Positions 9,153 to 19,461 of a stretch of 64,000 nucleotides of DNA are shown in pieces. This stretch comes from Hymenopus coronatus. Lineage: Eukaryota; Arthropoda; Insecta; Mantodea; Hymenopodidae. How positions within the stretch are numbered: position 1 is the stretch's first letter; each line of letters starts with the position of its first letter. The DNA lies in assembly GCA_030762935.1 (NCBI GenBank), contig CM060900.1, positions 109,954,620 through 110,018,619 of the forward strand, read 5' to 3'. The position numbers were made by a program, and so were the translations under genes. The notes under the pieces were generated by a model that ran no database searches, had not been told where the DNA came from, and saw only the letters and a program-made list of their open reading frames with translations.

Positions 9153-10063
9153 AATGGCTGAAATTTGTGCTCTGTGGTCTGTTACGGTGGAGACATCTGG
9201 TGTTCTCAGCAGAAGTTCATAATCATGTGGCTGTATTTCAAAATTCATCAGTTGGTCTTTGTGTTGTGTAATGAGAATATTCTCCCAAACTGTGAGTGCT
9301 GCCAGGTTGTTTACAGGTTTTAGTAACTTTATGTCATTTTCTATTTTGTGATGTGATGTCCAAAAATGGTATGCTACTGCAGATTTACCTGTCTGTTTTG
9401 GTTTGATGTGTCTGAAATGTTCTTTTAACCTTGTTTCCAGTCTTTTTTTTTTTTTTTGTTTGACCAATGTAACATAATTTGCAGTCCTTGCAGTCAATTC
9501 TGTAGATGCCTGATCTCTGGTTCGTAGGAATGGGGTCTTTAATGTCTGTTTTCAGTGTCTATTTTTATGTTGAATTGGTTACTTGAAGCTTAACATATAT
9601 TGTATTTCTTGAATTTTTTTTTGAATTTTCTATCTTCTGTTGGGTGATAAGTGAATTTTTTATATGTAACCTTTGGTTTTTGTGTGGACAAAGGGTGATT
9701 TGTTTTAATGTTAATTTCTCCTTATGTTTTTCAATGTATTTGGTATGTATTTTATGTATTTTTTATGTTGAATTGGTTACTTGAAGCATAACATATATTG
9801 TATTTCTTGAATTTTTTTTTGAATTTTCTATCTTCTATTGGGTGATAAGTGAATTTTTTATATGTAACTTTTGGTTTTTGTGTGGACAAAAGGTGATTTG
9901 TTTTAATATTAATTTCTCCTTATGTTTTTCAATTTTTTGTTCAATGATGTTAAAATCATTGGCTGAGGCTGGGTGTCTTAATTGGAGGTATTCTGTGTTG
10001 TATTCTTCTGGGTCGAGTGGGATGCTGAGGAGTCTGTACTGAGCTGTTGAAGATTGCCTGTTT
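9123..10063 (-). pseudogene. Penelope-like element family E, 3' half with GIY-YIG endonuclease
   Basis: Minus strand, reading down: NSSVYRLLSIPLDPEEY, KPKVTYKKFTYHP, SGIYRIDCKDCKLCYIGQT (GIY-YIG with CxxC), RLETRLKEHFRH, KSAVAYHFWTSHH, LTVWENILI and the C-terminal STEEDY. A run of A (T on the plus strand, near 9446-9460) shifts the frame in the nuclease. A 198-bp internal tandem duplication (9563-9760 and 9761-9935) breaks the thumb region. The N-terminal continuation lies beyond the LINE at 12374-12563. Confidence 0.85.
9563..9935. repeat. 198-bp tandem duplication inside PLE-E
   Basis: The segment from TTTTATGTTGAATTGGTTAC onward occurs at 9563 and again at 9761 with few differences (for example AAGCTTAAC against AAGCATAAC). 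Both copies encode the same KKFTYHP part of the element, so the duplication happened after insertion. Confidence 0.85.
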
Positions 10064-10076
10064 GTGAGGTTCTGGG
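10064..10076. repeat. left target-site duplication of the I-like LINE
   Basis: GTGAGGTTCTGGG matches GTGAGGTGCTGGG at 12361-12373 with one mismatch. Confidence 0.8.
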
Positions 10077-10680
10077 TAGTAGTAGAGTAGCAGTTTTAGG
10101 GCGCATCAACTGCTGGGGTTATTAGCGCCCATGAATAGTAGTTCAGTAAAAACAGATAAAAACTACATGCACCTCCTAAGGATGCAACCAGCAGTCAGGG
10201 GCAACTAAAATAGCAGGAAAGTAAAAGACGAGGCAACGTGAAATCAGATAAAACTGTAAAGTCCGCTTTCGCGTAAGAATAAAATTAGACGTGCAATGAC
10301 GTCATCGTCATCAGATAAAATTATTTTGAGACTGGGGGACAACTGGTGTTAGGTATGACTTCCAGTGAAATTGTGGCATTCGAGGAGAAGATGTTTCACG
10401 GTGATGGGGAGCGTACAAAGTGAACACTGCAGTTGATCCTTACCTTGGAGGAGATGTCTGCGCGTCAAGTGTGTGTGACCAATCTGGAGGCTGCAGAGAA
10501 CAACTTACTCGCAACGGTTCTTATGGCAGGACGTTTTCCAAGGACTTATAGTGTGCTTGATTTCGCTAAGTTTATAAGATGTTGTTGCCCAATTCGATTG
10601 CCATCGCGAGTACAGCTGACGATGAAGATAATGTAGCACATCCTGAGGTGGCACCTGAGATATATCAATATGAGTTTTCG

Positions 10681-10917
10681 CTAATGCCTGTTTTGTGGCT
10701 CTATCTGCTGCTTCATTTCCTGGTTGCCTACGTGACCTGGTACAATTGCATAGCGTTGTTGTAACAGCGAGTGGATTAGTAACTGCACTCGTACAAGGGG
10801 ATGTGTAGAATACAAAACAGAGATAGATTGTAGAGCACTGAGGCTATCTGTGCAGATGACATATCGAGTGTCAGCAGAAGACTGTATATACAGCAGAGCC
10901 TGGTTAATAGCTGTCAC
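10681..10917 (-). pseudogene. I-like LINE RNase H domain fragment
   Basis: TAINQALLYI, YVICTDSLSALQSI and later VPGHVGNQEMK are the alpha-helix Glu region, the TDS motif with its Asp, and the GHxGNxxAD-like end of an RNase H (here GNQEMKQQ, so the last Asp is lost). It follows the RT C-terminal frame (10973-11827) after a frame change of about 60 bp. RNase H would remove template RNA during reverse transcription. Confidence 0.75.
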
Positions 10918-10972
10918 ATCGGCCGTAAAAATACTGTTAAAAGAGTGTAGCTTGTAGTATGAAATGAACAGC

Positions 10973-11827
10973 TCACTGAGGTGCCATTAGAGGAACCGTC
11001 CATGTATATAAACTGAAACTGTGGGTAAGAGGATTTAAGCTGTTCAAAAGAGAGCCGGTAGATGAATGGAGGGGTATATCATGTTTTTTGAAGGCAGAGA
11101 GGTCGAAGTTTATGACCGGGTGGAGGCGTTTCCAGGGTACGGATGGGCAGCGTACCATGGATAGCATCTTTGGCAGGGTCACACTGAGGCTGTCCAACAG
11201 GGAGCGAAAATGTATACCTATCGGGCGAGGGAGGGAAGGACGATCCGCATAAGAAGCAGCACAGAGAGGTTTAAGCACACCGTGTGTAGTATGATCAACC
11301 AACGCACTAAGCTTTGTAGCATATTTGGCCAATAAAATTTCGCGGCATAGAGAAAGAGAAGGTTCACCAGCCTCAGCAAGCAATGCCTCTATTCGGCTAG
11401 TGTGATAAGCTCCGGTACACAGGCGAATACCTGTATGGTGAACAGAGTCCAAAGGCTTGAGCGTTGTACGAGCGGCAGAGCCATAAGCGACACTCCCATA
11501 ATCTAAAATGGAGTGAACAAGAGAGTGATGCAGGCAGAGAAGACACACTCTACTAGCTCCCCACTGGGTCCCACTCAACACCCGAAGCAGATTCAGCGAT
11601 GAAGTGCAACGTTTCCGCAGGTGAGAGAAGTGAGGCTTCCAGGTAAGTGACCGGTCGAAGTAAAGACCAAGAAATTTGGTATTGGGGACAAATGGCAACA
11701 AGTTACCCTCAAGAGACAGAGATAGATCATCGTGTAAGGTGCGCTTCCTACAGAAGTGAACACACACAGTCTTCAATGTGGAAAACCGAAAGCCGCTGAG
11801 AGCACTCCAAGCAGAAAGTCTGGTCAA
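10973..11827 (-). pseudogene. I-like LINE, post-RT domain
   Basis: The 284-codon frame holds the region after RT motif C: TRLSAWSALSGFRFS, KTVCVHFCRKR, LPFVPNTKFLGLYFD (motif E-like FLGL), LDYGSVAYGSA and VHHTGIRLCTGAYHTS. It joins the RT frame ending near 11830 through a one-base shift: the catalytic box reads YVMTS in one frame but CDDFAIYCSS in the other, so the YVDDF Asp pair is present in the DNA. Confidence 0.85.
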
Positions 11828-11829
11828 AA

Positions 11830-12360
11830 CTAGCTGTAACTGGCGTTCGATGACTGGAATGCTAGCGGATGAGCAGTAAATAGCGAAGTCATCACATATA
11901 GGCAGGCGCAGAATGGTAGGCGAACGGTGTCCACAATACTGTTAATGGCAATGGAGAATAGAATGGCACTTAAAACAGAGCCTTGCGGAACACCATTTTC
12001 GAGTGTGTGTCTCCTCGACAACAGAGTTCCCAGTTTGACCTGAAAATACCGCTCCGAGAGGAAGGTTTGGAGAAACAAGGGAAGTGCGTCCCGGAAACCC
12101 CAAGAATGTAACGTGCGCAGGATTCCATGCCTCCAAGTTGTGTCAAAAGCCTTGTCGATATCAAAGAAAATAGCCACTAGGTGCTGCCGCATCGCAAAGG
12201 CCCGGGAAATTGCATTGGCCAAGGAAACGAGATGGTCCGACGTCGAGCAGTCTGGTCGCAACCCACACTGAAGAGCGGACAATAGTTTCCGTTGTTCTAG
12301 GACCCATAATAAGCGACGATTTACCATGCGCTCCAGCAGCTTACATAAGCAGCTTGTCAG
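11830..12360 (-). pseudogene. I-like LINE reverse transcriptase core
   Basis: Frames give LTSCLCKLLERMVNRRL, LSALQCGLRPDCSTSDHL, AIFFDIDKAFDTTWR (motif A), NGVPQGSVLSAILFSIAIN (motif B) and the start of motif C. The 5' truncation at 12360 falls just after the PISLTS stretch, so endonuclease and ORF1 are absent. Confidence 0.85.
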
Positions 12361-12373
12361 GTGAGGTGCTGGG
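12361..12373. repeat. right target-site duplication of the I-like LINE
   Basis: GTGAGGTGCTGGG; pairs with 10064-10076. Confidence 0.8.
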
Positions 12374-12560
12374 ATGAAACTATTCTGTTTTATGTAATTA
12401 TTCGTATGTGTGGTCTTCCTGTAGATGCCATAAGTGATCTTTTGTTCTTTCTGTGTTAGTTTTAGGTCCAGATATGATAGAATTTGGTCTTTTTCTGTTT
12501 CCATTGTGAATTGTATATGCCTGTTCTGTAGGTTTAATAATTTTAGAGAGTCTTCTGCTA

Positions 12561-12563
<3 letters not shown>
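12374..12563 (-). pseudogene. PLE-E copy 1, N-terminal continuation
   Basis: Minus-strand LKLLNLQNRHIQFTMETEKD, YLDLKLTQKEQ and GIYRKTTHTNNYIKQNS are the region after RT motif C of a PLE. It directly precedes the LINE insertion and was once continuous with 9123-10063. It ends at the T run at 12564, so the RT core is missing. Confidence 0.8.

Positions 12564-12620
<57 letters not shown>
12564..12620. repeat. 57-bp T homopolymer
   Basis: An uninterrupted T run joins two PLE-E copies in opposite orientation. It may be the A tail of a lost insertion or an expanded homopolymer. Such a run is also a common site of assembly error. Confidence 0.9.
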
Positions 12621-12622
<2 letters not shown>

Positions 12623-12850
12623 AGTGGTGACATTAAGTTACTAAAACCTGTAAACAACCCAGCAGCACTCACAGTTTGGGAGAATATTCTCATTACACAA
12701 CACAAAGACCATCTGATGAATTTTGAAATACTGCCACATGATTATGAATTTCTGCTGAGAACACCAGATGTCTCCACTGTAACAGACCACAGAGCACAAA
12801 TTCCAGCCATTAGTCAGACCTCAACTGAAGAAGAGGGCAAACACCCTTGA
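12621..12850 (+). pseudogene. PLE-E copy 2, C-terminal end of nuclease ORF
   Basis: The plus-strand frame reads DIKLLKPVNNPAALTVWENILITQHK, then LLRTPDVSTVTDHRA and STEEEGKHP before TGA. It matches the C-terminus of the minus copy at 9123-9380 closely. Only the part after the catalytic core is present; WEN retains the conserved Glu. The stop TGA (12848-12850) lies within the hammerhead GAAA. Confidence 0.85.
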
Positions 12851-12868
12851 AACATATGTTTTGAAAAA
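12815..12868 (+). ncRNA. hammerhead ribozyme motif, PLE-E copy 2 (best candidate)
   Basis: All parts are present: UCAA (12821-12824), consensus core CUGAAGA (12825-12831), stem II AGGG/CCCU with loop CAAACA, GAAA (12849-12852), self-complementary ACAUAUGU (12852-12859), U12860 as the cleavage base, then UUGA (12861-12864) pairing with UCAA to close stem I. Unpaired bases flank stem II. Stem III has no loop, so two copies would have to pair, as in dimeric PLE hammerheads. Confidence 0.65.
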
Positions 12869-12999
12869 CATTTCATTTTTTGTGAGATGAATGTCACTAT
12901 TACTCATTTTCAACTATTATACTTGAATTACTTCACTTGTCTCAAACTTCTGAGTTATTTAACAGCTGTGTATGTTTAAGCATATTCAGATACACCCAC

Positions 13000-13925
13000 A
13001 TAAAGATATTGATGGCAGTAATTTCATGGCTGATGTCTTTCAGTTTGAGTATTGTGTGTGGATTTGTTGCATAGACCTTACTCTTCAATGGTGCCCATCA
13101 GAAAAAATTACATGTTGTTAGATCCGGAGAACATGGTGACAGCAATTGTTTGCTGAAGTTCGTTCCTCAGAGAAGACATCAAGTACTCATTCCACGGATA
13201 CCTTAGACATTTGGCATGCTACCCCATCTTGCTGGAAGAAGTAGTATTGTCTTTCATATTGAGTTTAGCACAAAATATCAAATATTTCCATATATGCAAC
13301 CATGTCCGAAGATAGTGTAAAATTATACTGGTCCAATGATGCACGTTCCTGTTACATGACACCAAATGCCAATTTTTTCGTGATTACCTACACATAATGT
13401 TAGGGTTCTCCATTGCCCAGTACCTCATGTTCTGTGAATTCACATGACCGGAAAAATGAAAGCATGCGTCATTCTTGATGTAATGGAAAGGGTCTAAGAA
13501 ACCATCATAATTGTTATTCAAAAGTCACATGCAGTAATCTACACATTTCTGATTGTCATCCTTGTGTAACTGCTGCACAACCATCACACAATATGGCTTC
13601 AAATTAAGACTTTTCAATGTCTGGTGGCAACTGCTACTACTTACATGTGCCTGTTGGGTCAATTTATGTGTAGACTTCTTTGTGCTTTGAATAATTTAGC
13701 GAAAGTCTGCAATAACTTTTGGTGTAGGAACTGAAGGAATTCTTTGTTATTTTACATTTTGCACAGATCCTAGGTGCATCAATTTTGATACAGACTCTGT
13801 ATTGCTATCTTTGCTAGTAGTCATCTATACAGATACTTGACTCCGAAAAATTTCTTTAATTGAACCTGTTTTCACATATGCTTCCACAATTTCAATTCTT
13901 TCTTCTATTGAGAAAGTAATTTTTC
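13000..13925 (-). pseudogene. mariner-superfamily (IS630-Tc1-mariner) transposase relic
   Basis: Minus-strand frames, with many stops, follow the whole protein: EERIEIVEAYVKTGS (N-terminal helix-turn-helix, DUF4817-like), NDACFHFSGHVNSQN (first catalytic region, Asp/Glu eroded), WAMENP, then CSPDLTTCNFF and APLKSKVYATNPHT, the SPDL(T/N)PxDFxLWG region carrying the third acidic residue. It belongs to the same broad family as the copies at 18500-18820 and 44683-45565. It is old and cannot be functional. TIRs were not identified. Confidence 0.7.
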
Positions 13926-15079
13926 AGAACAAAAAGAGAAATATATAACTTCACTGATGAAATAAATTGAAATGCTGACGGAAGAATGCTACCAATCAAC
14001 AATTGCATGAAACTGTCCATTGTTGTAACATTGTTGAGGATAAATACGAACAGCAATAAAAAAGTTGAAACAATGAGGTTCAGTTGCTAAAAAATTGAGA
14101 AGAGAAGAGAAGAGAGACCTCAGAATAATTGTTGTGAGTAAGAGATGCTAATCAATAGGAGAGAAAAATAAATCAATAAGGAAGAAATATGTTAAGAATG
14201 GTGAATACAGTTGTAACAGAGGTAGAGCTAAAGACGGGAGATCCATAGTGATCCCTGATAGCCAAGCACACTGTCTCAGCTGATAAGAAGTGTGTCTGCC
14301 TCTCTGACAATAGACTCATGCTTCTGCTGAGAACACTAGAAGCTACGTAAGCGATGTCATCCTTGTTGCAAGATGTAATGAACATTCCTCAATGCAGATT
14401 CAGTTGGCACAAGTATCCGTTTATACTGCATTGTTTTGCTTTGCTACAGACTTTTTCTATGTGCTGTAATGTAATGTTGTGCTGTGTGCTAGTGTTTTAG
14501 TTTGTTTGAAAATGGCTTGTCCTGCTGCAGCCATGGACAGGTCCAAGTGGCAACAGTGTCATGAAACAGCCTTGAGGTAAGGCAATCAGGGATCACTCTG
14601 AATCTCTCCAACTGAAATCATGAGAATAAATAGGTAGGAAGCAAATTTAAACTCTGCAGTTAAGCATTAAGTATAGATCTCCTTATGTAGAAAGTACCAG
14701 AACTCAATTACTGGAAAGTACTAAAATCAGTCTATGCTACCAAAGGTTAATAACTTTTGCATCATAACATAAAAGAGTATATAATCATAAAATTGTAACA
14801 TAATTTATTATTATAGGAAAATATGGCAAAGATATAGGTTATAAGGTAAAAAATCATATTTGAAAATGTAAGTGTATCATAGGGAAAATTTGAAATATAA
14901 GAAAGGCATTATAAATTTTCAGAAACATTTTCCGTTATTAGTTCACAGATGAGACTTTTTGCAGCCTATGTAACATCAAAATTAAATTGCATCAAGTTCT
15001 TAAAATTCTGCTGCAATATTAAAGAGGGATTTATGTACTTATTTATAGCAAAAAAAGTATTAAAAATATATATTCTTAC
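13926..15079 (-). other. non-coding, inside the TAK1 gene (intron after the kinase exon)
   Basis: No further TAK1 exon (HRDLKPPN, DFG) was found here or elsewhere to the left. The pair TGATCCCTGAT (about 14251) and ATCAGGGATCA (about 14585) forms a small inverted repeat. The remainder is AT-rich. Confidence 0.5.
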
Positions 15080-15305
15080 CATTATACAATGAACCTCCTT
15101 CAGCGTACTCCATGATGAGGCAAACAGGATTTTGTGTACATGCTCCATAAAGCTTCACAATGTTAGGATGACTAACTCTGGACAGCTGTCGCACTTCCAC
15201 TGCAAAAGCTTTCTTCTCTGCTTCTGAATCAATACGTTTTACAGCAACATAGGTTTCACGCCATTTACCTTTCCAAACAACACCAAATGAGCCCTTTCCC
15301 ACAAC
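15080..15305 (-). CDS. Tak1: TAK1 (MAP3K7) kinase exon: glycine loop to hinge
   Basis: This 226-bp minus-strand exon is bounded by TTTCAG before 15305 and GTAAGAATA after 15080. It encodes [15 protein letters not shown] (glycine-rich loop), YVAVKRI (ATP-anchoring Lys), [14 protein letters not shown] (helix C Glu) and [11 protein letters not shown], then [13 protein letters not shown] (gatekeeper Met and hinge), stopping in phase 1 inside the next codon. The match to animal TAK1, the MAP3K that activates IKK and JNK/p38 downstream of immune receptors, is close. It begins in phase 0 and fits the end of the exon at 33466-33543. The HRD and DFG exons are not in the window. Frame and splice sites are intact, so it looks functional. 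Confidence 0.93.
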
Positions 15306-16099
15306 CTGAAACACATTTTAAATGCCCTTCAACCAAGTGCAGAAAAACTCATCTCAAAACAAACATTGCAAAGTTTGAAGTTAATTTAATTAAATAAAAA
15401 AATGCTGCATCAACCATGTTTTGTTGCTTAAAATTAATGTTTATAAGCTATTCATGTTGAAAAGTTGTCTATACTCTGTTTTACCTATGTACATTACACA
15501 GTCCTGTGTTTCATTGAGCCAACAACTAATTTTTAATTTATTTTTTTGGCATGATTAGATGCTGAATTGAACACTCAAGCGATCTTCATCTGTATTTCTA
15601 ATTTTTTTGTTCAATTGATTCACAAATAATTCATCTGACAAAATACTCTGGTTAACCAAGAACTCATTGACTTGGATCCTGCATTTGAATGCAAATGACA
15701 CACGTTCTTCAATTTATATTTACATATCTTCTGTGAGAGATATAAGTGCAACTGTCATACATACAATTACATGCTTTTGCATGAGGAAAATGTGAATTTG
15801 CATGCTAATATGTAAACTATTTTATCTGTAATTACACAGATGAGGGTTGCTACTTTTAAGTTTCTGAACTGCAAGGAAATATAAGACAAAAGTCAGCTAT
15901 TGGCAGCACAAAAGAGTATTCTTGTATTTGTTAATATCCTATCAGGTTGGACAGCTCACATTAAAGTAAGTATAGTGCAGAATTAATTCTTGTTGCCATA
16001 CTTTGGCTGTTTGACTATTAGATATTCTACTAAACATGTGTTGTCATGGGAGCACTTTCATGCTGTGAGTTTTTAGGTGTTGTAAAAACTAACAATGTT
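15306..16099 (-). other. TAK1 intron 1, AT-rich part
   Basis: No repeat or exon was recognised. Confidence 0.6.
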
Positions 16100-16112
16100 T
16101 GGAAAAGGTTAA
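16100..16112. repeat. left target-site duplication of SINE family 1
   Basis: TGGAAAAGGTTAA, repeated exactly at 16411-16423. Confidence 0.9.
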
Positions 16113-16410
16113 ATGTAAATAAATGCCATGTTATTTATGGATGCTCTTTAACTGCTGTGGTTCTCAGCGTCCCATTCTATACTGGGCGTGAAAGACCGCT
16201 TAATTTTGCTCAGAGGCCTCTCTATCAGGCTTGAGGTTCTTTTACGTGCTGTAAATCTATGACACGGGACCAACGGCTTTACTTCCCTTCCGAAGGAAGC
16301 CATGCTAAGGATTTTTACACCCGAAAAAATCCATCGTCCTCCGCCGGGTTTGAACCCGCGACCTTGGGTATATGAAGTCAGCATGGTAACCATTACACCA
16401 CGGAGGGCGA
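16113..16410 (-). mobile_element. tRNA-derived SINE, family 1, full length
   Basis: On the minus strand it opens with a tRNA-like head: GTGGTGTAATGGTTA (A box) and GCGGGTTCAAACCCGGC (B box and T arm). A 220-bp body follows, containing CCTTCGGAAGGGAAGTAAAG and AGAACCTCAAG, ending in an AT-rich tail. Perfect 13-bp target-site duplications flank it. A diverged copy lies at 55240-55467. RNA polymerase III would transcribe it from the internal promoter; a LINE supplies the enzymes. Confidence 0.9.
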
Positions 16411-16423
16411 TGGAAAAGGTTAA
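16411..16423. repeat. right target-site duplication of SINE family 1
   Basis: TGGAAAAGGTTAA, identical to 16100-16112. Confidence 0.9.
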
Positions 16424-17150
16424 TGAGTACCACAGTTTGACTGATGTGTAGAATTCAAGCAAGGAGCGATAGTCCTAGAAAACAAGCTCACAGGGCATCT
16501 AGCACATTTGTGGGCAAGGGGCATAGCTCATGTGGAAGCCTTGGTGAAAACTGATCTGTGGTCTACTGTAAGACAGAGGTCCTTGAAAATTAATTTGCCA
16601 CAGGTCTATATAATCTCATCTAAATGCTATTGTGTGATGAGGCTTTGTTGCTCTGAAACCATTCTGCAATAGCTGAAGGAACAGGCTGTTACATCTTAAG
16701 AAAAGATGAAATCCCTAAAGAGGCAAGGCTCTTAAATGAGTGGTTCCAAAGAATGCAGCTTTATATTGTCAATACTATGTAAACAAATAGGCATCAATGC
16801 CATATTACAGCTTTTAGCAGACACTGGAAAATGAAATAGTGATCATAATTATTCACCAAAATGTTGCACAGTTAATTTTATTTATAACCAAAATTACAAG
16901 AGACATTATACTAAAATAAGTCATTGTGTTCTGAAGAAACTGTTCACAGCAATTCATAAATCATTTAATACTAATCAAGTGATTCTTGCATTTTATCTTG
17001 TTCTATTATTGCCTTGTTTGTTTCTGTTTTATACAATTACTTTTGTCATTAATTGTATGATACGTCGTTATTAACCTTAATACTGTACATCATTCTTACA
17101 CTTTTCTTATATCTTACTTAGAGTTGCTATTTGTCCCATAGTCCGCCTTA
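16424..17150 (-). other. TAK1 intron 1, no recognisable feature
   Basis: AT-rich; no coding frame or repeat was seen. Confidence 0.5.
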
Positions 17151-17159
17151 GCACCATGG

Positions 17160-18387
17160 ACTCTGCCCTACATCTTTTCTTATTTTCTAACCTCTTTCCT
17201 CATCCATCTTCTTGTTGATCATTCTTAACCATTTCTCTCTGACCTTCCCCAAAAGTTTACCTATAACCATTATATTTTTTCTCCTTTTGCAACAAAATTC
17301 TGATTACTATTTCTCCACCCAATTTTTCCCATTTCTGTTGCCAAATTTTATCTCTCCATACCTTTGTTTGATTACAGTTTACAATGGAATATGAGTCAAC
17401 TTCACACATTGGACATTTTCTTACATCTTTGTCATGCCTTTCAAGATTTTCACCCTTATTCTCCCCATGCAAATCCTTCTCACTCTTGTTTATTGCATAT
17501 TTTTATACATTTTTCCCTCTCCCCGACTATTTTTGTTCCTCTGTATATCCTCAAAGACATTTTATCTCTTATGCTGCTAAAAATATCTTGTCTATCAATA
17601 TCCTCTGGCCTTGATTCTACTAATTTCCAAAAACCTCGATTGTTATATTCTGTATTTAACCATGAACTTTCCATATCTATTTTTTCCATAAATTACTGCA
17701 CCTTTATGGACCATGACCCTTCCCATTTACTTTTCTCCTGAATGTTAAAGCATTCTTTGATAACATCCCTATCATCTAGATTGGAAACTCAGTAAAAATA
17801 TTTTATAGCTCCTGTGATAATTTTGACCTTGGTGGAATGGCTACCTAGTTCTAAATGAGCTTACCCATTTGGTGATATTGATAGACATAATACATTTTTA
17901 CAAAAAGATCTATTAATTTTATCAACCTCTCTCCAAGCATCATCTACTCCCTATACCTCTGCCACATACAGCATTTTGTTTTCCACTACGCATTGCTAAG
18001 TAAATACTTTCAAGCTATTTAACATTGATGGCTGACGGTTTTCTTCCTCATGACCTTATAATACTCATGGTAGTTTTTCCTTTTGCTAAATACATCTTTT
18101 TTTGCTCACTCCTGCTTCCATTGGAACTTACTCTAATGTCCAAGTAATCAAATTTCCTTACAACCTCTATTTCTCTTCTATCAATCTGCCATTCCTCATC
18201 CTTATGTAATCTGTGCCCTTTTTTTAAAAACCATGATCTTAGTTTTCTTTTCATTTACTTTCAACCTCCATTTTTCACAAACATTATTTACTGCCTCGAT
18301 TGTCTTCGTCAACCCTCCACACGATATGGACCCAACTACCAAGTCATCTGCAAATATAATGCATTCCCTGAGCGACAGAATCGCCAT
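17160..18387 (-). pseudogene. LINE reverse transcriptase relic (clade uncertain)
   Basis: Minus-strand frames give IIFADDLVVGS (RT motif C), VCEKWRLKVNEKKTKIMVFKK, then EVVRKFDYLDIRVSSNGS (usually YLGVxxSSNGS), and far downstream KCPMCEVDSYSIVNC, a C-terminal Cys/His cluster of the kind found in R1- or I-group LINEs. Three frames are used, so several indels separate them. The 5' part including motifs A and B is gone. It lies in TAK1 intron 1 in the same orientation as the gene. Confidence 0.7.
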
Positions 18388-18499
18388 GCGGCTGCACGAT
18401 AACGGGTGAGGGCTGGAGGGCTCTCCACCAGAATTACGCTTAAAGGACTGGCAGGTAACGTGTACGGAACTCTAACTACTGAACTAATTTATATTAGGC

Positions 18500-18822
18500 T
18501 TACCTGAAGTCACAATAGATGATGAAATTAATGACCTTCAATGCAAATACATTCCCTATATCTCAGAAAACAGTTCTGGTTCACTCGAAGAAGTTCATCT
18601 TGACTCATTGCCTGTATTTCTCTCATGATGTTGTCCAATTCTTGTAACGTGTGCAGGTTGGATGAGTACACTTTATTCTTTTATGTTCCCCATAGATAAA
18701 AAACACATGGAGATAGGTCAGGGGAACCAGATGGGCAAATCCTCGACTAATTATTCTGTCACCATACACATTTCGCAATTTATGCATAGAATTCACAGCA
18801 GTGTGCGCTGTAGCTGAGTACT
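18500..18822 (-). pseudogene. mariner-superfamily transposase C-terminal relic
   Basis: Minus strand: SATAHTAVNSMHKLR, YGDRIISRG, then in a shifted frame GSPDLSPCVFYLWGT and LHTLQELDNIMREIQAMS. These match the second and third acidic regions (DGAxxHTA, ISRGLWPPRSPDLxPxDFYLWG) and the tail of the transposase family also seen at 13000-13925. The N-terminal part was replaced by the inverted end of PLE-C at 18823. Confidence 0.75.
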
Positions 18823-18960
18823 CTTTGTCCGATTTTGTGTATATAACCGGTTTGGATTTCAATTGGTTGATTAATTGTGTGGGAATGGTGTTCTGTTTGT
18901 TTTTGCTATATTTTAGTTTCTTTAAAATTTCTTTACATTCAGTTTTAACTATAGTCTTCC
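18823..18960 (-). pseudogene. PLE-C, inverted 5' segment
   Basis: On the minus strand this codes for KTECKEILKKLKYSKNK, PTQLINQLKSKPVIYTKSDK, the region upstream of the RT fingers. Its outer 31 bp (18823-18853) repeat, inverted, the first 31 bp of the sense part (18961-18991) with two differences. This is the layout left by twin priming. Confidence 0.8.
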
Positions 18961-19461
18961 AAACCAGTTATATACACAAAATCGGATAAAGGTAATACCA
19001 TAGCCATATTGGACAGAAACGACTACATACAAAGAGTAGAAAACATGTTAAATTGCCCAGATTATTCACCTTTACAGAAGAATCCTCTAAAAACATACAC
19101 TGATGACCTCAAGAAAACTCTCAAAGAAGTTACCACAATTACAAACAACCAAAAACGAAAAATAAACCCAAAAAACCCAACTCTTCCAAGACTATATGCC
19201 CTCCCCAAAATTCACAAAGCAGACAACAGCATGAGACCCATCATCAACAATATTAGCTCTCCCACATATGAACCAGCAAAATGGCTAAATAACAAATTCA
19301 ACTCACTACCCAAGTTCAGCAACCTTAGTCTAAGAAATTCACTAAAACTAATAGAAAAAATAAAAGACATAACTATATCCAAAGGAGACGAACTTGTATC
19401 TTTTTTATGTAAAGTCATTATTTCCCAGCATTCCCACAGAAAAACTCCCAAAACTTCTTAG
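18961..19461 (+). pseudogene. Penelope-like element family C, RT fingers and palm start
   Basis: The plus frame reads KPVIYTKSDKGNTIAILDRNDYIQRV, LPRLYALPKIHKADNSMRP, AKWLNNKFNSLP and IKDITISKGDELVSF, where RT motif A begins. A shift near 19400 moves the rest of motif A (FPSIPTEKLPKLL) into another frame, joined to 19394-20419. It begins right at the inverted repeat, so the N-terminal part is only present, reversed, at 18823-18960. Confidence 0.88.

Larger units (their letters stand above)
10077..12360 (-). mobile_element. I-like LINE with RNase H, 5'-truncated, nested in PLE-E
   Basis: A 2284-bp minus-strand insertion flanked by 13-bp duplications. Reading from 12360 down it contains RT, a C-terminal domain and an RNase H domain, then an untranslated 3' end finishing in CTACTACTA. 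Joining the PLE-E sequence on both sides restores the normal PLE order (NSFIPAPH then QAIFNSSVYRL), which proves the nesting. RNase H places it with I/Nimb or related LINE clades rather than Jockey or CR1. Confidence 0.85.

Noticed and set aside
14173..14385. Open frame on the minus strand as a possible TAK1 exon
   Set aside because: No kinase motif (HRD, DFG) and no fitting splice sites.
15080..15305. TAK1 retro-pseudogene
   Set aside because: It has intact splice sites on both sides, no lesions and a matching exon 1 far upstream on the same strand.
16330..16405. tRNA gene on the minus strand
   Set aside because: A and B boxes are present, but the anticodon arm does not fold well and the sequence continues into a repeated body with target-site duplications, so it is a SINE head.
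17364..17741. Plus-strand frame with Phe/Ser/Leu-rich product
   Set aside because: Opposite strand of the LINE relic at 17160-18387.
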